A stretch of 64,000 nt of DNA from Prochlorococcus sp. AG-402-I21. GTDB taxonomy: Bacteria > Cyanobacteriota > Cyanobacteriia > PCC-6307 > Cyanobiaceae. Location of the stretch: contig QCHZ01000005.1 in assembly GCA_003216955.1 (NCBI GenBank), forward strand, positions 1 to 64,000. Reading direction: 5' to 3'. The notes below the pieces were generated by a model. That model saw only the letters and a program-made list of their open reading frames with translations. It did no database searches and was not told the origin of the DNA. Of the stretch, positions 31,260 to 40,488 are shown one piece after another (positions within the stretch are counted from its first letter, which is position 1; each line of letters opens with the position of its first letter). The translations under genes were made by a program, and so were the position numbers.

Positions 31260-31478
31260 CTAGCTTGCAGCAGCCTCTAATTCCTTCACTGAAAATTGAC
31301 TGGTATTGGCACCACCATCAACACCGCTAAAAGCTTTGAAATCACATTTTTCGAATTTTACAGTTACTGGGTATCTCATCGATGGAGATTTATCTATAGA
31401 TACTATTTCTCCTATTTGATTGAACCAGTAAGATTCTTGACGCAAGATGCGAACCTTATCTTTTCTAGTAAAGCTCAT
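31260..31478 (-). CDS. psaE: Photosystem I subunit IV
   Basis: 72 residues. The core KVRILRQESYWFNQIGEIVSID, then MRYPVTVKFEKCDF and TSQFSVKEL match the SH3-like PsaE fold. PsaE sits on the stromal side of PSI and assists ferredoxin docking and cyclic electron flow. It is immediately upstream of mutM on the minus strand. The 204 bp to the divergent gene at 31683 would hold its promoter. Confidence 0.93.
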   Translation of the reverse strand: MSFTRKDKVRILRQESYWFNQIGEIVSIDKSPSMRYPVTVKFEKCDFKAFSGVDGGANTSQFSVKELEAAAS

Positions 31479-31682
31479 CTGTCTTCCCTAAATAATTTTA
31501 ATAATATTATTATCTATCAAAACAGGAGATATTTGTATATGTGTCACAGACTGTCGCTGGTATTTTGAAAGTAAATTCCTACTTAAAAGATTTTTTCTAT
31601 CTGATATAAATGGTTCATATTGATTTTCGGGCGAATTTTCAATTAGCTTTGAAGCGTTGAACCTCTAAAGATCTTATTTTTT

Positions 31683-32732
31683 GTGATATCAAAGCCATCT
31701 TTTGACCCTTCCTTTCTTAGTTTTGATTTGCCTGATCCCCAGCAAGATGACTTAAGTAATATTGATTTCATTGAGAGATTAGAAAATGCATGGTCTATAT
31801 GCGAGAAGTTTGATTTGCAAACTGAAATTTGGCGTGGAAGAATTTTACGAGTAGTGAGAGATAGAGAAAAGAGAGGTGGTGATGGAATAGGTACAGGTTT
31901 TTTGCAGTGGCTAAGGGAGATGGAAATAAGTAAAAGCAAAGCATATTCACTCATTCAATTAGCTGACTCTTCCGATGATCTTGTGGTTGATGGAATTCTT
32001 GAAGAATCAAGTGTAAATAATTTTTCCAAAAGAGCTTTTATCGAAACGGCACAAGCGGAGCCTGAGATTCAACATATGATTTCTGAGGCTGCTAATGAAG
32101 GGAAGGACATAACGAGAAGACAAGTAAAAACCTTAACTGACGAATTCATGGCGGCAACTAGCTCTCTTTTACCTGATGAAATTAGAGAAAAAACGCAAAA
32201 AAATTTATTGCCAGCCAAGTATGTTGCACCACTGGTAAGAGAATTATCAAAGTTATCACCTATTCAGCAAGAAGAAATCTGCGAAAATTTAAGAGAAAAT
32301 ACTGAAATTGATTCAGTAAAAGATATGACTAATATTGCAAAATGGATGGGAAAGTCTTTAGATGCTTGTTTAGCTTTAAGAGCTTTTCAAAATAAGAATT
32401 TAAATTTAGATAAAGCTACTAAAGAGGCTCTCAGGTTGGATTCTTTAGGATTACTTTCAGATGCTTTTGGACATGCAAAAACTATAGAGAGTTCAATCTT
32501 AAAGTTTCATTCAGCTTGGAAAAGATTAGACAGCTTGCAAGAGAGACTATGGGTTGAGTCTGGAAGTAGTACCCCTTATTTAAGAGAGCTTCTAGACACC
32601 CTTCAAACTCTAACTGGTTCAACAATAAGAGTTTCTCTTGGAGAACTCTCAGGAGGGAAAAGGTTGAGATTGCAACTTGTTGAGGAAGACTCTGAGAGAT
32701 TAGAACCTCCGTCTATTGAGATGAATAGATAA
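31683..32732 (+). CDS. Conserved protein with a possible helix-turn-helix (349 aa)
   Basis: Starts at GTG 31683. It is soluble and mostly helical. Residues about 45-95 (TEIWRGRILRVVRDREKRGG then FLQWLREMEISKSKAYSLIQLA) resemble DNA-binding or DUF3102-like segments found in phage and ParB-type proteins. The rest is helical with a low-homology C-terminus (LRLQLVEEDSERLEPPS). I do not know its function. Its position between photosynthesis, repair and cell-envelope genes gives no strong clue. A core-genome picocyanobacterial protein is my best guess. Confidence 0.7.
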   Translation: MISKPSFDPSFLSFDLPDPQQDDLSNIDFIERLENAWSICEKFDLQTEIWRGRILRVVRDREKRGGDGIGTGFLQWLREMEISKSKAYSLIQLADSSDDLVVDGILEESSVNNFSKRAFIETAQAEPEIQHMISEAANEGKDITRRQVKTLTDEFMAATSSLLPDEIREKTQKNLLPAKYVAPLVRELSKLSPIQQEEICENLRENTEIDSVKDMTNIAKWMGKSLDACLALRAFQNKNLNLDKATKEALRLDSLGLLSDAFGHAKTIESSILKFHSAWKRLDSLQERLWVESGSSTPYLRELLDTLQTLTGSTIRVSLGELSGGKRLRLQLVEEDSERLEPPSIEMNR

Positions 32733-32733
32733 T

Positions 32734-33585
32734 TTAATTTTTTAATTCCTGATCACAAAAATCATTAATTAAGTTAAATTCAAAATCAGTTTTAGGAAAA
32801 TACCAGTTTGTCCAGCCAACCTTGTCTAATGTATTATTTAATACTCTCTTTTTGCAGCTAAGAGCTATATAGAAAGATGTATTTTTTTTTGTTTTTGCTT
32901 GAGTAATATAATTGCCATCTAGATATGTCCAGTCTGACCAGTTGATAATTAATGGTCCATACTTTAGCCATTTAGAAGCTTTGTTTTCTCTTAGTTTTAA
33001 TTTGACATTAGGATTGATAGCTATAGGATTATTTAATCTGTTAAAAGTATTAATTTCTCCTATTGGGACTTGGTGAATTTCTGCGATAGTTGAAAGTTCC
33101 TCTGTTTTAGATGTTTGATGATAAAAAACTTTTTTCCTTGCTAATTTAATATCCTGATTGTTAATTAATTTCTTGTAGACTGCACCCTTTGGTAATATAA
33201 TAATCTGATTAAGTTTAAGGTAAGAATGATTTTCTAGATTGTTTATAGAAATAATATCTTTTAGACTTACATTGTGTTCTCTGGCAATCTTATATAAAGT
33301 ATCTCCTTCATTAACTTTATAAGTAAGATTTTTATTATCATTATTTTTTAGAGGTATTAAGATGACTTTACCTTCTAATGTTTTGGTTGCATTATTGAAA
33401 TTATTTTTATACATTAGTTCTTTTAATGGTACCCCATATTGCTGGGATATTTTTATAAGTGTATCACCATTTTTGGCGATTATCTTTGTTTCTGATTTGA
33501 CTTGTGAGGTGAAAATTGATAAGAATAAAAGAATATTTATATAGAATAAATTTATAGGATTAGCTATTTTTTTCATCATCAACAA
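32734..33585 (-). CDS. Secreted LysM-domain protein (283 aa)
   Basis: An N-terminal hydrophobic signal (LFYINILLFLSIFTSQVKS) is followed by two clear LysM repeats: IIAKNGDTLIKISQQYGVPLKELMYKNNF and YKVNEGDTLYKIAREHNVSLKDIISINNL, and a degenerate third one (TEELSTIAEIHQVPIGEINTFNRL). LysM binds peptidoglycan. The C-terminal 80 residues (WLKYGPLIINWSDWTYLDGNYI onward) are specific and may be a non-catalytic domain. No peptidase motif is seen. It converges on the gene ending at 32732 with 1 bp between. Confidence 0.83.
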   Translation of the reverse strand: MLMMKKIANPINLFYINILLFLSIFTSQVKSETKIIAKNGDTLIKISQQYGVPLKELMYKNNFNNATKTLEGKVILIPLKNNDNKNLTYKVNEGDTLYKIAREHNVSLKDIISINNLENHSYLKLNQIIILPKGAVYKKLINNQDIKLARKKVFYHQTSKTEELSTIAEIHQVPIGEINTFNRLNNPIAINPNVKLKLRENKASKWLKYGPLIINWSDWTYLDGNYITQAKTKKNTSFYIALSCKKRVLNNTLDKVGWTNWYFPKTDFEFNLINDFCDQELKN

Positions 33586-33624
33586 TCTAAATCAGTGGAC
33601 TTTCTTGAATATAATGAATTTATT

Positions 33625-35004
33625 TTAACTTATTAATTTATTAAGTAAAGATATATCTAATTTGTAAGGAGGGTATCTGAAATTTAGATCTAACCAAAAA
33701 GGTCTTTTTAGGACTGATTTATAATGAGTAAAGTTATCAAAACCTGCTTTACCGTGGTATTTGCCCATGCCACTTGTTCCTACACCTCCAAATGGAAGTT
33801 CTGGTATACCTGCCTGTAAAACAACATCATTAAAACAAACCCCTCCAGAAGAGGTTAGTGAAAGTACTTTCCCTTGTTCTTTCTTACCCCCTCCAAAAAG
33901 ATAGAGAGCGAGTGGTTTCGGCAACGACTTTAAGTCTGAAATGGCTTGGCCAAGATTTTTAATACACAAAATTGGCAGCAATGGGCCAAAAAGTTCTTCC
34001 TTCATAAGTGGATCATTTCGATCCTCAATTTTTATCAGAGTAGGGCTTATTCTTTTTTCTTTTTCATTGAAATCTCCTCCGTAAATTATTTGATTATTTT
34101 GTTTAGCTTGTTTTAGTAAATTATTAAGTCTATCAAATTGCTTTTGATTGATAATTCTCCCAAGATGTTTTGAATCTAAAGGCGTATTCCCATAAAAATC
34201 ATTAATTGAACTTTTTAAATTAGAAATTAAAGAATCACAAAGTTTATCCTCAATCAGTAAATGATCCGGAGCGATACATGTTTGACCAGCATTTAGACTT
34301 TTACCCCATATAATTCTTTTTGCAGTTACTTCTAAGTTAGCTCCACTGATAACAATAGCTGGACTTTTGCCTCCAAGTTCTAAAGTTATTGGAGTAAGGT
34401 TTTTTGAGGCAGCTTCCATTACTTTTTTCCCTATATTTTCGCCACCTGTAAAAAAGACGTGATCAAATTGTTGACTAATAAGATCAGCCGCAATATTTCC
34501 ATCCCCTTCGAAAACTTGTATTATTTCTGGCGGGAAATATTCTTCTATTAGTTTTTTTATAAGAGATGATACATTGGGTGCATGCTCTGATGGCTTTAAA
34601 ACAGCAGTGTTCCCAGCCGCTAAAGCTCCTACCAGTGGTTGAAGAGTAAGTGAAAAAGGATAATTCCATGGACCAATTATCAGAATGCAGCCCAAAGGAT
34701 CTGGCTGAACCAATGCTTGAGCAGGTCTAAGAGAGACAGGAACATTGATTTGTTTTGCCTTTATCCAATTGGATAAATTTTTCTGAGCAAGTTTTATTTC
34801 TTGTTTGACAGCAATAATCTCGAAGAAGGCTTCTGTAGAAGGCTTTCCTAAATCTTGATTTAAAGCATGTAATATATCCTGTTGATGATTGTCTAATAAA
34901 TTTGATAAAGAGTTAAGCTGTTTCCTTCTCCATTCCTCATGTCTTGTTTTGCCAGATAAGACTAGTTCTTGTAATTGATTAAGTGCGAAATTTTCTAATG
35001 ACAT
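33625..35004 (-). CDS. Aldehyde dehydrogenase (class 3-like)
   Basis: 459 residues from Met at 35004 (MSLENFALNQLQEL). NAD(P)-dependent oxidation of aldehydes: general base Glu in TLELGGKSPAIV, catalytic Cys in NAGQTCIAPDHLL, and conserved GPLLPI and PFGGVGTSGMGKYHG. The short length and lack of the N-terminal extension place it with class 3/fatty-aldehyde dehydrogenases, known in cyanobacteria to oxidise long-chain or apocarotenoid aldehydes. The substrate is uncertain. A frame extension upstream to 35043 is not favoured. Confidence 0.88.
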   Translation of the reverse strand: MSLENFALNQLQELVLSGKTRHEEWRRKQLNSLSNLLDNHQQDILHALNQDLGKPSTEAFFEIIAVKQEIKLAQKNLSNWIKAKQINVPVSLRPAQALVQPDPLGCILIIGPWNYPFSLTLQPLVGALAAGNTAVLKPSEHAPNVSSLIKKLIEEYFPPEIIQVFEGDGNIAADLISQQFDHVFFTGGENIGKKVMEAASKNLTPITLELGGKSPAIVISGANLEVTAKRIIWGKSLNAGQTCIAPDHLLIEDKLCDSLISNLKSSINDFYGNTPLDSKHLGRIINQKQFDRLNNLLKQAKQNNQIIYGGDFNEKEKRISPTLIKIEDRNDPLMKEELFGPLLPILCIKNLGQAISDLKSLPKPLALYLFGGGKKEQGKVLSLTSSGGVCFNDVVLQAGIPELPFGGVGTSGMGKYHGKAGFDNFTHYKSVLKRPFWLDLNFRYPPYKLDISLLNKLIS

Positions 35005-35256
35005 TGCAATACATTTTTTATCTCTTCTAACAAAATAAATCACAAATTGAGATTAAGGTCTAATGAGATAGCCCATAGGTGTTTTGACTTAGTTTTTGTT
35101 TTTATTATCTCTACATCAGCATTGCTTTTGTTCTGATGATTAATAAGACTAGTAATACAAATTGTCTAAGGGAATAATTGCTGTTTTTAGTAAACAATCA
35201 GTAGAGAGGCTTTGAGTATTATTTACAAGTTACTTTTTTTTGATATTCGGCCTAAG

Positions 35257-35535
35257 ATGTTAAACCCTAGAAGTGAAAGATTGATTAATTATTTGTTTGT
35301 TGTTCTCGCATTCGCTCTGGCTTTTATAGGTGTTGCCGAGGTAATGTACTGGTCATATAAAAAAGAGTATCTAAGAGCGAAAGCTAAATATCTAAGAGAA
35401 TTAATAGATCAAAAAAATGATTCAGATAGTTTAAATGAATCTTTTTATACATGTGTATATGAAAAATGGAACTCTGGAGAAATGCCATTAAATGAGGCTA
35501 ATACGATGTGCAGCTTAAAGTTTGAACAGAATTAG
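35257..35535 (+). CDS. Small one-helix membrane protein (about 92 aa)
   Basis: From ATG 35257: MLNPRSERLINYLFVVLAFALAFIG gives one N-terminal membrane helix, followed by a charged helical region (SYKKEYLRAKAKYLRELIDQ) and two Cys in the tail. A TTG at 35212 would add 15 residues and has GAGAGG only 2 nt away, so the start is uncertain. Family not recognised. It precedes the VTT protein on the same strand. Confidence 0.6.
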   Translation: MLNPRSERLINYLFVVLAFALAFIGVAEVMYWSYKKEYLRAKAKYLRELIDQKNDSDSLNESFYTCVYEKWNSGEMPLNEANTMCSLKFEQN

Positions 35536-35598
35536 TGATCTTCATAGAAATATTTAAGAAATTTGATTACCATAATTTAAATTAGACTGAGATTTAGA

Positions 35599-36363
35599 TT
35601 GAAAAAATATTTCATTACTAATAAGTTTATAAGTAATAAATATTTTAGGTATTTAACAATAGTTACCTTTGTTGCTATTTTCTGCATTACTTTTATTATT
35701 TTTGATGTTGATACTATTAGTGGATTCTTTTATGATATTGTTACTAATATAAATTCAAATAATTTTTTTAGCATAATATTAATCTTCTTCTTATTTATAT
35801 TAAGATCCATTAGTATAATAATACCAGTTTTACCTGGGACAATATTTTCTGCTGCTGCTGGCTTTCAGTTTGGCTTTATGCAGGGATTGCTTATTATATT
35901 TTTTGCAGATTTTTTCTCTTGTTCAATATCATTTTTACTGGCTAGAAAGTTAGGAAGAAATTATATTAGTAGATTACTAGGTTCAAGACAGATGAGCAGA
36001 GTTGAAAGCATTAGTCAAGATTATCTAGAAAATAATTATTTCCTTATGACAGCTCTATTGATGTCAGGGTTCTTTGATTTTGTTTGCTATGCCATAGGAC
36101 TAACAAAAATAGCATGGAAAAAGTTTATGCCTGCTTTGATTTTTAGCATAATAATATCAGATTCACCTTTCGTAGCAAGTGGCTTTGCCGCAAGGAAAAT
36201 TAAGGATATTGGATTAAAAAACTTTTTACAAAAAATATTAAACGGTCAATTAGATATTCTTTCTGGCAGGTATCTTTTTCTATTCATAATATCTTTTTTA
36301 ATAATTTTTACCTTGGCAATGATCAATATATATTTAAATAAAAGATCGAATATTATTAAGTAA
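35599..36363 (+). CDS. VTT/TVP38-family membrane protein
   Basis: 254 residues, start TTG at 35599. Five or six membrane helices. The family core is SIIIPVLPGTIFSAAAGFQFGFMQGLLIIFFADFFSCSISFLLARKLGR (about 74-123), with the typical Pro-Gly and Gly-rich re-entrant motif of SNARE-associated/DedA-like proteins. Relatives act as lipid scramblases or transport polyprenyl carriers; the role here is unknown. AT-rich codons match the neighbourhood. The hairpin at 36386-36405 follows but terminates the opposite strand better. Confidence 0.82.
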   Translation: MKKYFITNKFISNKYFRYLTIVTFVAIFCITFIIFDVDTISGFFYDIVTNINSNNFFSIILIFFLFILRSISIIIPVLPGTIFSAAAGFQFGFMQGLLIIFFADFFSCSISFLLARKLGRNYISRLLGSRQMSRVESISQDYLENNYFLMTALLMSGFFDFVCYAIGLTKIAWKKFMPALIFSIIISDSPFVASGFAARKIKDIGLKNFLQKILNGQLDILSGRYLFLFIISFLIIFTLAMINIYLNKRSNIIK

Positions 36364-36380
36364 TATATTATTTTGTAATA

Positions 36381-36405
36381 AAAAAGCCCTTAATAAATTA
36401 AGGGC
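36381..36405 (-). terminator. Terminator of the DUF4278 micro-gene
   Basis: GCCCTTAA (36386-36393) pairs with TTAAGGGC (36398-36405) around TAAA; the minus strand then reads a T-run (A-run 36381-36385). It lies about 20 bp after the small minus-strand gene. Confidence 0.75.
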
Positions 36406-36426
36406 AAATAAAGATTGTAGTTGTTT

Positions 36427-36528
36427 TTAGTTTTGGTAAGACTTACCTCGATAAGTAAGTAGCACATGTTGCTTTTCTACAACTGCTTTTTGCTGGTTGT
36501 ATTTGAGGCCTCTATAGGTTAAGGACAT
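36427..36528 (-). CDS. DUF4278-like micro-protein (33 aa)
   Basis: The product MSLTYRGLKYNQQKAVVEKQ... ends in LLTYRGKSYQN. The paired YRG(L/K) repeats are the signature of small DUF4278 proteins common in cyanobacteria. A good ribosome-binding site (GGAGA, about 6 nt before ATG) and a terminator just after support expression. Function is unknown. Confidence 0.75.
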   Translation of the reverse strand: MSLTYRGLKYNQQKAVVEKQHVLLTYRGKSYQN

Positions 36529-36787
36529 CTTTTTCTCCGAAATATGCCCAAGTCCCCGTTCCTTGGCTTGGGTCAAACTGCGGCTCATCATTTGATGAGT
36601 TGAACGTTTTTTGTAGTTTTTACTACAAATTTATTTTAAACATAATATTTTTTTTCTGGAGTACAGCTTGTTACATTAGGGTTACTGTCTTTGTTGTATC
36701 AGACTTTTTAACTTCTTATTATCTGTGATAGTGAAGAAACTTTACTGGTGAATGACCATGTTTTTATCAATCACCCTATTTTAAACG

Positions 36788-36880
36788 TGTGAGGAGTTGA
36801 GATCCTTCGCAGTGGAATCAAGGAAACACTTGCGCCAGATCTTGCGAAAAACCGCCTTGTTTATAACTGGCGGTTTTTTT
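36788..36880 (+). ncRNA. Probable Yfr2-family small RNA
   Basis: A TATTTT box at 36777-36782 could start transcription near 36788. The transcript would carry the unpaired motif GGAAACA (36822-36828), the hallmark of the cyanobacterial Yfr2-type RNAs. It ends in a strong terminator, AACCGCC (36850-36856) with GGCGGTT (36869-36875), followed by seven Ts. The length near 93 nt fits the family. No reading frame explains the region. The assignment rests on motif, size and terminator. Confidence 0.55.
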
Positions 36881-37043
36881 ATGCCTATTAATACTCGTAT
36901 CCAATATTTTTTCTGGATTAGTAATAAAGATAATTAGTCTCCTTTGAGTTTCCTATTTCACTCCAAAAAAGAACTTTGACGCTCTTATTACTCTTCTTTC
37001 AATCTTCAAGAAAGGAGTATTCATTCACCAAAGAGATTTACTG

Positions 37044-37145
37044 ATGAAAAAAACAAATAAGGAACTAAAGGCAATGCTTTCTGGAGTGAAAAGAATCTCC
37101 AATCTGAATAAAAAACAATTAGTAAATCTAATTTTGGTTAGTTAA
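37044..37145 (+). CDS. Possible basic micro-protein (33 aa)
   Basis: Reading frame MKKTNKELKAMLSGVKRISN followed by LNKKQLVNLILVS. Weak ribosome-binding site (AGAG about 8 nt before ATG). Highly basic and helical. No family recognised; it might also be chance. Confidence 0.35.
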   Translation: MKKTNKELKAMLSGVKRISNLNKKQLVNLILVS

Positions 37146-37306
37146 CAAGAAGGGGGGTACGCTCGAATTTTCCTTATAGAGAAGGTCAGAAATCTGGAAC
37201 ATTCCCATAAAAATCGGGAACATTTGATTTTCATTTTTTGACTTATGCTGAATGCACCCGATTGTTTATTTTTACTTTTTTCAGTTATTGCAGTGGGTAA
37301 ACATTA

Positions 37307-37332
37307 AAAGAGACCCCTTCTGGGGTCTCTTA
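37307..37332 (-). terminator. Terminator after the tRNA-Tyr/tRNA-Thr pair
   Basis: AAGAGACCCC (about 37308-37317) pairs with GGGGTCTCTT (37322-37331) around TTCT. The minus-strand product ends in T-rich sequence. It lies about 35 bp beyond the 3' end of tRNA-Thr. Confidence 0.7.
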
Positions 37333-37367
37333 AATGCGGTTGAGTGTCTCTCTCGTCCCTCCGACGA

Positions 37368-37439
<72 letters not shown>

Positions 37440-37450
37440 TTGTGGAAAGA

Positions 37451-37532
37451 TGGGCCGGGTTGGATTTGAACCAACGTAGGCGTAGCCAGCGGATTTACAG
37501 TCCGCCCCCATTAACCACTCGGGCACCGACCC
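37451..37532 (-). tRNA. tRNA-Tyr (anticodon GUA)
   Basis: 82 nt with the long variable arm of class II tRNAs, anticodon loop CTGTAAA, acceptor GGGTCGG with CCGGCCC. Minus strand, upstream of tRNA-Thr. Confidence 0.95.
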
Positions 37533-37640
37533 GATCCACTTAATGAGATTAACAGTAAATGGTGCCACTTTTCTCGAATTTGTTGGTCCTTTGAGGTAGG
37601 AATCGATACGATCATGAAAGATGTTTAATTTGTAAGAAAT

Positions 37641-38078
37641 ATGGATCTTTTACTTGTTAATGGTCCGAATTTAAATCTTGTTGGTAGAAGGGAACCATCT
37701 ATATATGGATCGCAAACTTTAGAAGACATTCAAGATGAGTTGTCAACTTTAGCTAGTGAACTTGATGCAAAGCTCAATTTCTTTCAGAGTAATTCAGAGG
37801 GAGAGATGATTGATTGTATTCAAAACAGTGTTGGATCTATTGATGGAATTTTAATTAATGCTGGGGCTTATACACATACCTCTATTGCGCTTAGAGATGC
37901 TTTATTAGGCGTTGCTATTCCTTATGTTGAAGTACATTTAAGCAATATTTATTCTAGGGAAGAATTTCGACATAAATCATTCCTTTCAGATAAAGCTTTG
38001 GGTTTAGTTTGTGGTTTTGGATCAAATAGTTATCATCTTGCTTTGCAGGGGATAGTTGCTTATTTAAAACGAGCCTGA
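37641..38078 (+). CDS. aroQ: 3-dehydroquinate dehydratase, type II
   Basis: 145 residues, standard length. Starts [20 protein letters not shown] with the catalytic Tyr22 in [10 protein letters not shown] and active-site blocks [28 protein letters not shown] and [18 protein letters not shown]. It converts 3-dehydroquinate to 3-dehydroshikimate in the shikimate pathway. It heads a run of plus-strand genes: miaE starts 7 bp after its stop. Confidence 0.97.
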   Translation: MDLLLVNGPNLNLVGRREPSIYGSQTLEDIQDELSTLASELDAKLNFFQSNSEGEMIDCIQNSVGSIDGILINAGAYTHTSIALRDALLGVAIPYVEVHLSNIYSREEFRHKSFLSDKALGLVCGFGSNSYHLALQGIVAYLKRA

Positions 38079-38085
38079 GGAACTT

Positions 38086-38700
38086 ATGGATAATTTAAGA
38101 TCTCAAGTCGTCGGGCAATTAAAGATTCGCTGGTTAATAAATAAAACTACTGAAGAGTGGATACATCTTGCAATTTCTAATCCAATGGAAATACTTTTGG
38201 ACCATGCTCATTGTGAGAGAAAGGCTGCTGGTGTCGCTCTGCAGCTTATGTTTCGTTATGTAAGTGAACCTGGGCTTTCAGAGGTCTTAAGCCCTTTAGC
38301 AAGAGAGGAGCTTGAACATTTTGAGAGGGTTTTGTCTATTTTAAATGCGCGTGGAAAAAAACTTCAAAAATTAGCTTCACCTCCTTATGGAGCAATTCTG
38401 GCAAAAAATATTTGCAAAGTTGAACCATTTCGAATGTTGGATAGCTTTCTAGTTGCGGGACTTATTGAGGCAAGGAGCCATGAAAGAATGAAATTATTGT
38501 CTATACATTCACCTGATATTGAACTTCGTAACTTATACGCCGATTTACTAAAAAGCGAGGCTAGACATTTTGGGATTTATTGGAAGTTGGCAGATGAACG
38601 TTTTGATCGACATATTCTTACTACTAGGTTAGAAGAATTAGCTAAGGTTGAATCTGATGCTTTATTGGAAATGCATCCTGAGCCAAGAATGCATAGTTAA
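38086..38700 (+). CDS. miaE: tRNA-(ms2io6A)-hydroxylase
   Basis: 204 residues. Ferritin-like diiron fold with the ligand motifs DHAHCERKAAG, REELEHFERV, EARSHERMKLL and KSEARHFGIYW. MiaE hydroxylates the isopentenyl group of 2-methylthio-N6-isopentenyladenosine at tRNA position 37, using O2. It lies between aroQ and cobI on the same strand. Bacterial MiaE length is about 200-270, so this is a compact member. Confidence 0.9.
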   Translation: MDNLRSQVVGQLKIRWLINKTTEEWIHLAISNPMEILLDHAHCERKAAGVALQLMFRYVSEPGLSEVLSPLAREELEHFERVLSILNARGKKLQKLASPPYGAILAKNICKVEPFRMLDSFLVAGLIEARSHERMKLLSIHSPDIELRNLYADLLKSEARHFGIYWKLADERFDRHILTTRLEELAKVESDALLEMHPEPRMHS

Positions 38701-38736
38701 TTATCTCTTTTAAATAGACAGACGTTACCTAATTCA

Positions 38737-39465
38737 ATGAAAGTTTTGACTATTGCTGGCGTAGGCCCAGGCGACCCCTCTTTATTAACTTTGGCAGCAG
38801 TTGATGCTATTCAAGAATCAACTGTTGTTTCCTATCCTGTCTCGTTTAGGGGAGGAGAGAGTCTTGCTGAAAAAATTGCTTCAAAATGGATAACCAAAGA
38901 TAAAAAAAAATTGCCCTTGCATTTTCCCATGGTTGACGATCAGAACACTTTAAAACGTGCATGGAGGATTGCTGGAAATGAATTAATGAAGATGGTTGAG
39001 AAAGGTGAAAGAGTCGTTTTCCTTTCTCAAGGAGATATATCTGTTTTTTCGACAGGCTCTTATCTTTTAAAAGAGTTAGAAAAATATCATCCAGAGTGCC
39101 CTGTTAAATTAATTCCAGGCGTTACATCTTTTTGTGCGGCCGCCGCAAAAAGTAAATTACCACTTGCTTTTCAAGAGGAACAATTGCTTATTTTGCCTGT
39201 TACAGACTCATATGAAGAGCTAAAGGTTATGTTGTCTGATTCAATGTCAAAAAAAAGGGTAGTTGTTTTGCTCAAGCTTGGTAAAAAATGGGAGTGGGTC
39301 AAACCTTTGCTTGAAGAACTTGATCTAATAAAAAGGTCTATATTCGCAGAAAGAATAGGATTTTCAGATCAACAAATACTTAGGGCCTCTGATATCTCCT
39401 CAGGCACTAGGCCATATTTTTCTTTACTTTTGATTCGACAAAGTTGGCCTTTGACAATGCCATGA
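38737..39465 (+). CDS. cobI: Precorrin-2 C20-methyltransferase
   Basis: 242 residues. Tetrapyrrole methylase fold: GVGPGDPSLLTLAAVDAI near the N-terminus, FLSQGDISVFSTGSYLL (the glycine-rich SAM site) and IPGVTSFCAAAAKSKLPLA. It adds the C20 methyl group in cobalamin corrin-ring synthesis; picocyanobacteria make pseudocobalamin. CbiL is the anaerobic-route equivalent and the two cannot be fully separated by eye. It ends 6 bp before the stop of the convergent dus gene. Confidence 0.9.
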   Translation: MKVLTIAGVGPGDPSLLTLAAVDAIQESTVVSYPVSFRGGESLAEKIASKWITKDKKKLPLHFPMVDDQNTLKRAWRIAGNELMKMVEKGERVVFLSQGDISVFSTGSYLLKELEKYHPECPVKLIPGVTSFCAAAAKSKLPLAFQEEQLLILPVTDSYEELKVMLSDSMSKKRVVVLLKLGKKWEWVKPLLEELDLIKRSIFAERIGFSDQQILRASDISSGTRPYFSLLLIRQSWPLTMP

Positions 39466-39471
39466 AATTTT

Positions 39472-40464
39472 TTAGTTGAATTTAATAAGCTCGTCTTCGA
39501 GTAATTTTATGGCATCTTTTGGAGTGCTTGCTCTAACTAATTTGTGGCGAAGAGTAGAGGCGCCTTTAAATCCTCTGCAAGTCCAATTCATATGTTTCCT
39601 AGCGACCAAAAGCCCATGATTACCTTTCTTTGAAACTAGTAATTTTAGATGTTCTATACATAAATTGACTTTCATCTTTGCGTCAGGTGTTTTAAAAGCT
39701 TTTTTATTTTTAATTTCTTCATCAATTTGACCAATCAGCCATGGAGCACCCATACTTGCCCTCCCGATCATCACCCCATCAGCATTAGTAATCTCTAGGC
39801 ATTCAATAGCATCTCGAGAGTTTTTTATATCACCATTTGCAATAACAGGTATATCTAATGACTTTTTAATTTCTGATATAGCTTCCCAGTTTGCGTACCC
39901 AGAAAATCCTTGCCTTCTCGTACGCCCATGAACAGTTATGAGTTGCGCCCCTGCCTCCTGTAGCCCCAAAGCAAAAGATACTGGATCACTAGTGTTTTCA
40001 CACCACCCCAACCTTATCTTTACTGTTAATGGAATTGATATCGCTTTTGAAACTTTTTTGACGATTAATTGTGCAAGTTCTGGCTCTTTTAATAAAGCAC
40101 TTCCGCCACCTTTTCTAGCAATTTTTTTTACTGGGCAACCCATATTGATATCTATAAGAAATGCACCAGATGATTCGGCTTTGATGGCAGCATCTATCAT
40201 TGCATTTGGCCTATGGTCAAAGAGTTGAACACCAATTGGTCCTCTCTCTTCTGAAAGCTCAATTACCTTCTCTTCCCCATAGCCTAATTCAAGACTTTTA
40301 GCATTTACCATTTCCGTAAAAAGTAAGGCTTTTGGAGACCACCTACGAACAAATTTCCTAAATATTTGATCGCTTACCCCTGCAAGTGGGGACTGAATAA
40401 CTGGGCACTCTAAAGATCTAGAAGTCCCATTACCTGATAGAAAAATCGGAGATAATTCTTTCAT
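39472..40464 (-). CDS. tRNA-dihydrouridine synthase
   Basis: 330 residues. FMN-binding TIM barrel with the motif IDINMGCPVKKIARKGGGSALL, whose Cys is the catalytic acid, and IPVIANGDIKN and GVMIGRASMGAPWL for phosphate binding. It reduces uridines in tRNA D-loops. The branch (DusA, B or C) is not decided; cyanobacterial ones are mostly DusB-like. It is preceded on the minus strand by a small possible gene at 40489. Confidence 0.93.
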   Translation of the reverse strand: MKELSPIFLSGNGTSRSLECPVIQSPLAGVSDQIFRKFVRRWSPKALLFTEMVNAKSLELGYGEEKVIELSEERGPIGVQLFDHRPNAMIDAAIKAESSGAFLIDINMGCPVKKIARKGGGSALLKEPELAQLIVKKVSKAISIPLTVKIRLGWCENTSDPVSFALGLQEAGAQLITVHGRTRRQGFSGYANWEAISEIKKSLDIPVIANGDIKNSRDAIECLEITNADGVMIGRASMGAPWLIGQIDEEIKNKKAFKTPDAKMKVNLCIEHLKLLVSKKGNHGLLVARKHMNWTCRGFKGASTLRHKLVRASTPKDAIKLLEDELIKFN

Positions 40465-40488
40465 CTTTAAAGCAGAATTGGATTTATC

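Noticed and set aside
36785-36800. Reverse complement of a Yfr1-like ACTCCTCACAC motif
   Set aside because: The minus strand has no suitable terminator with a U-run after the motif, while the plus strand forms a full small-RNA layout.
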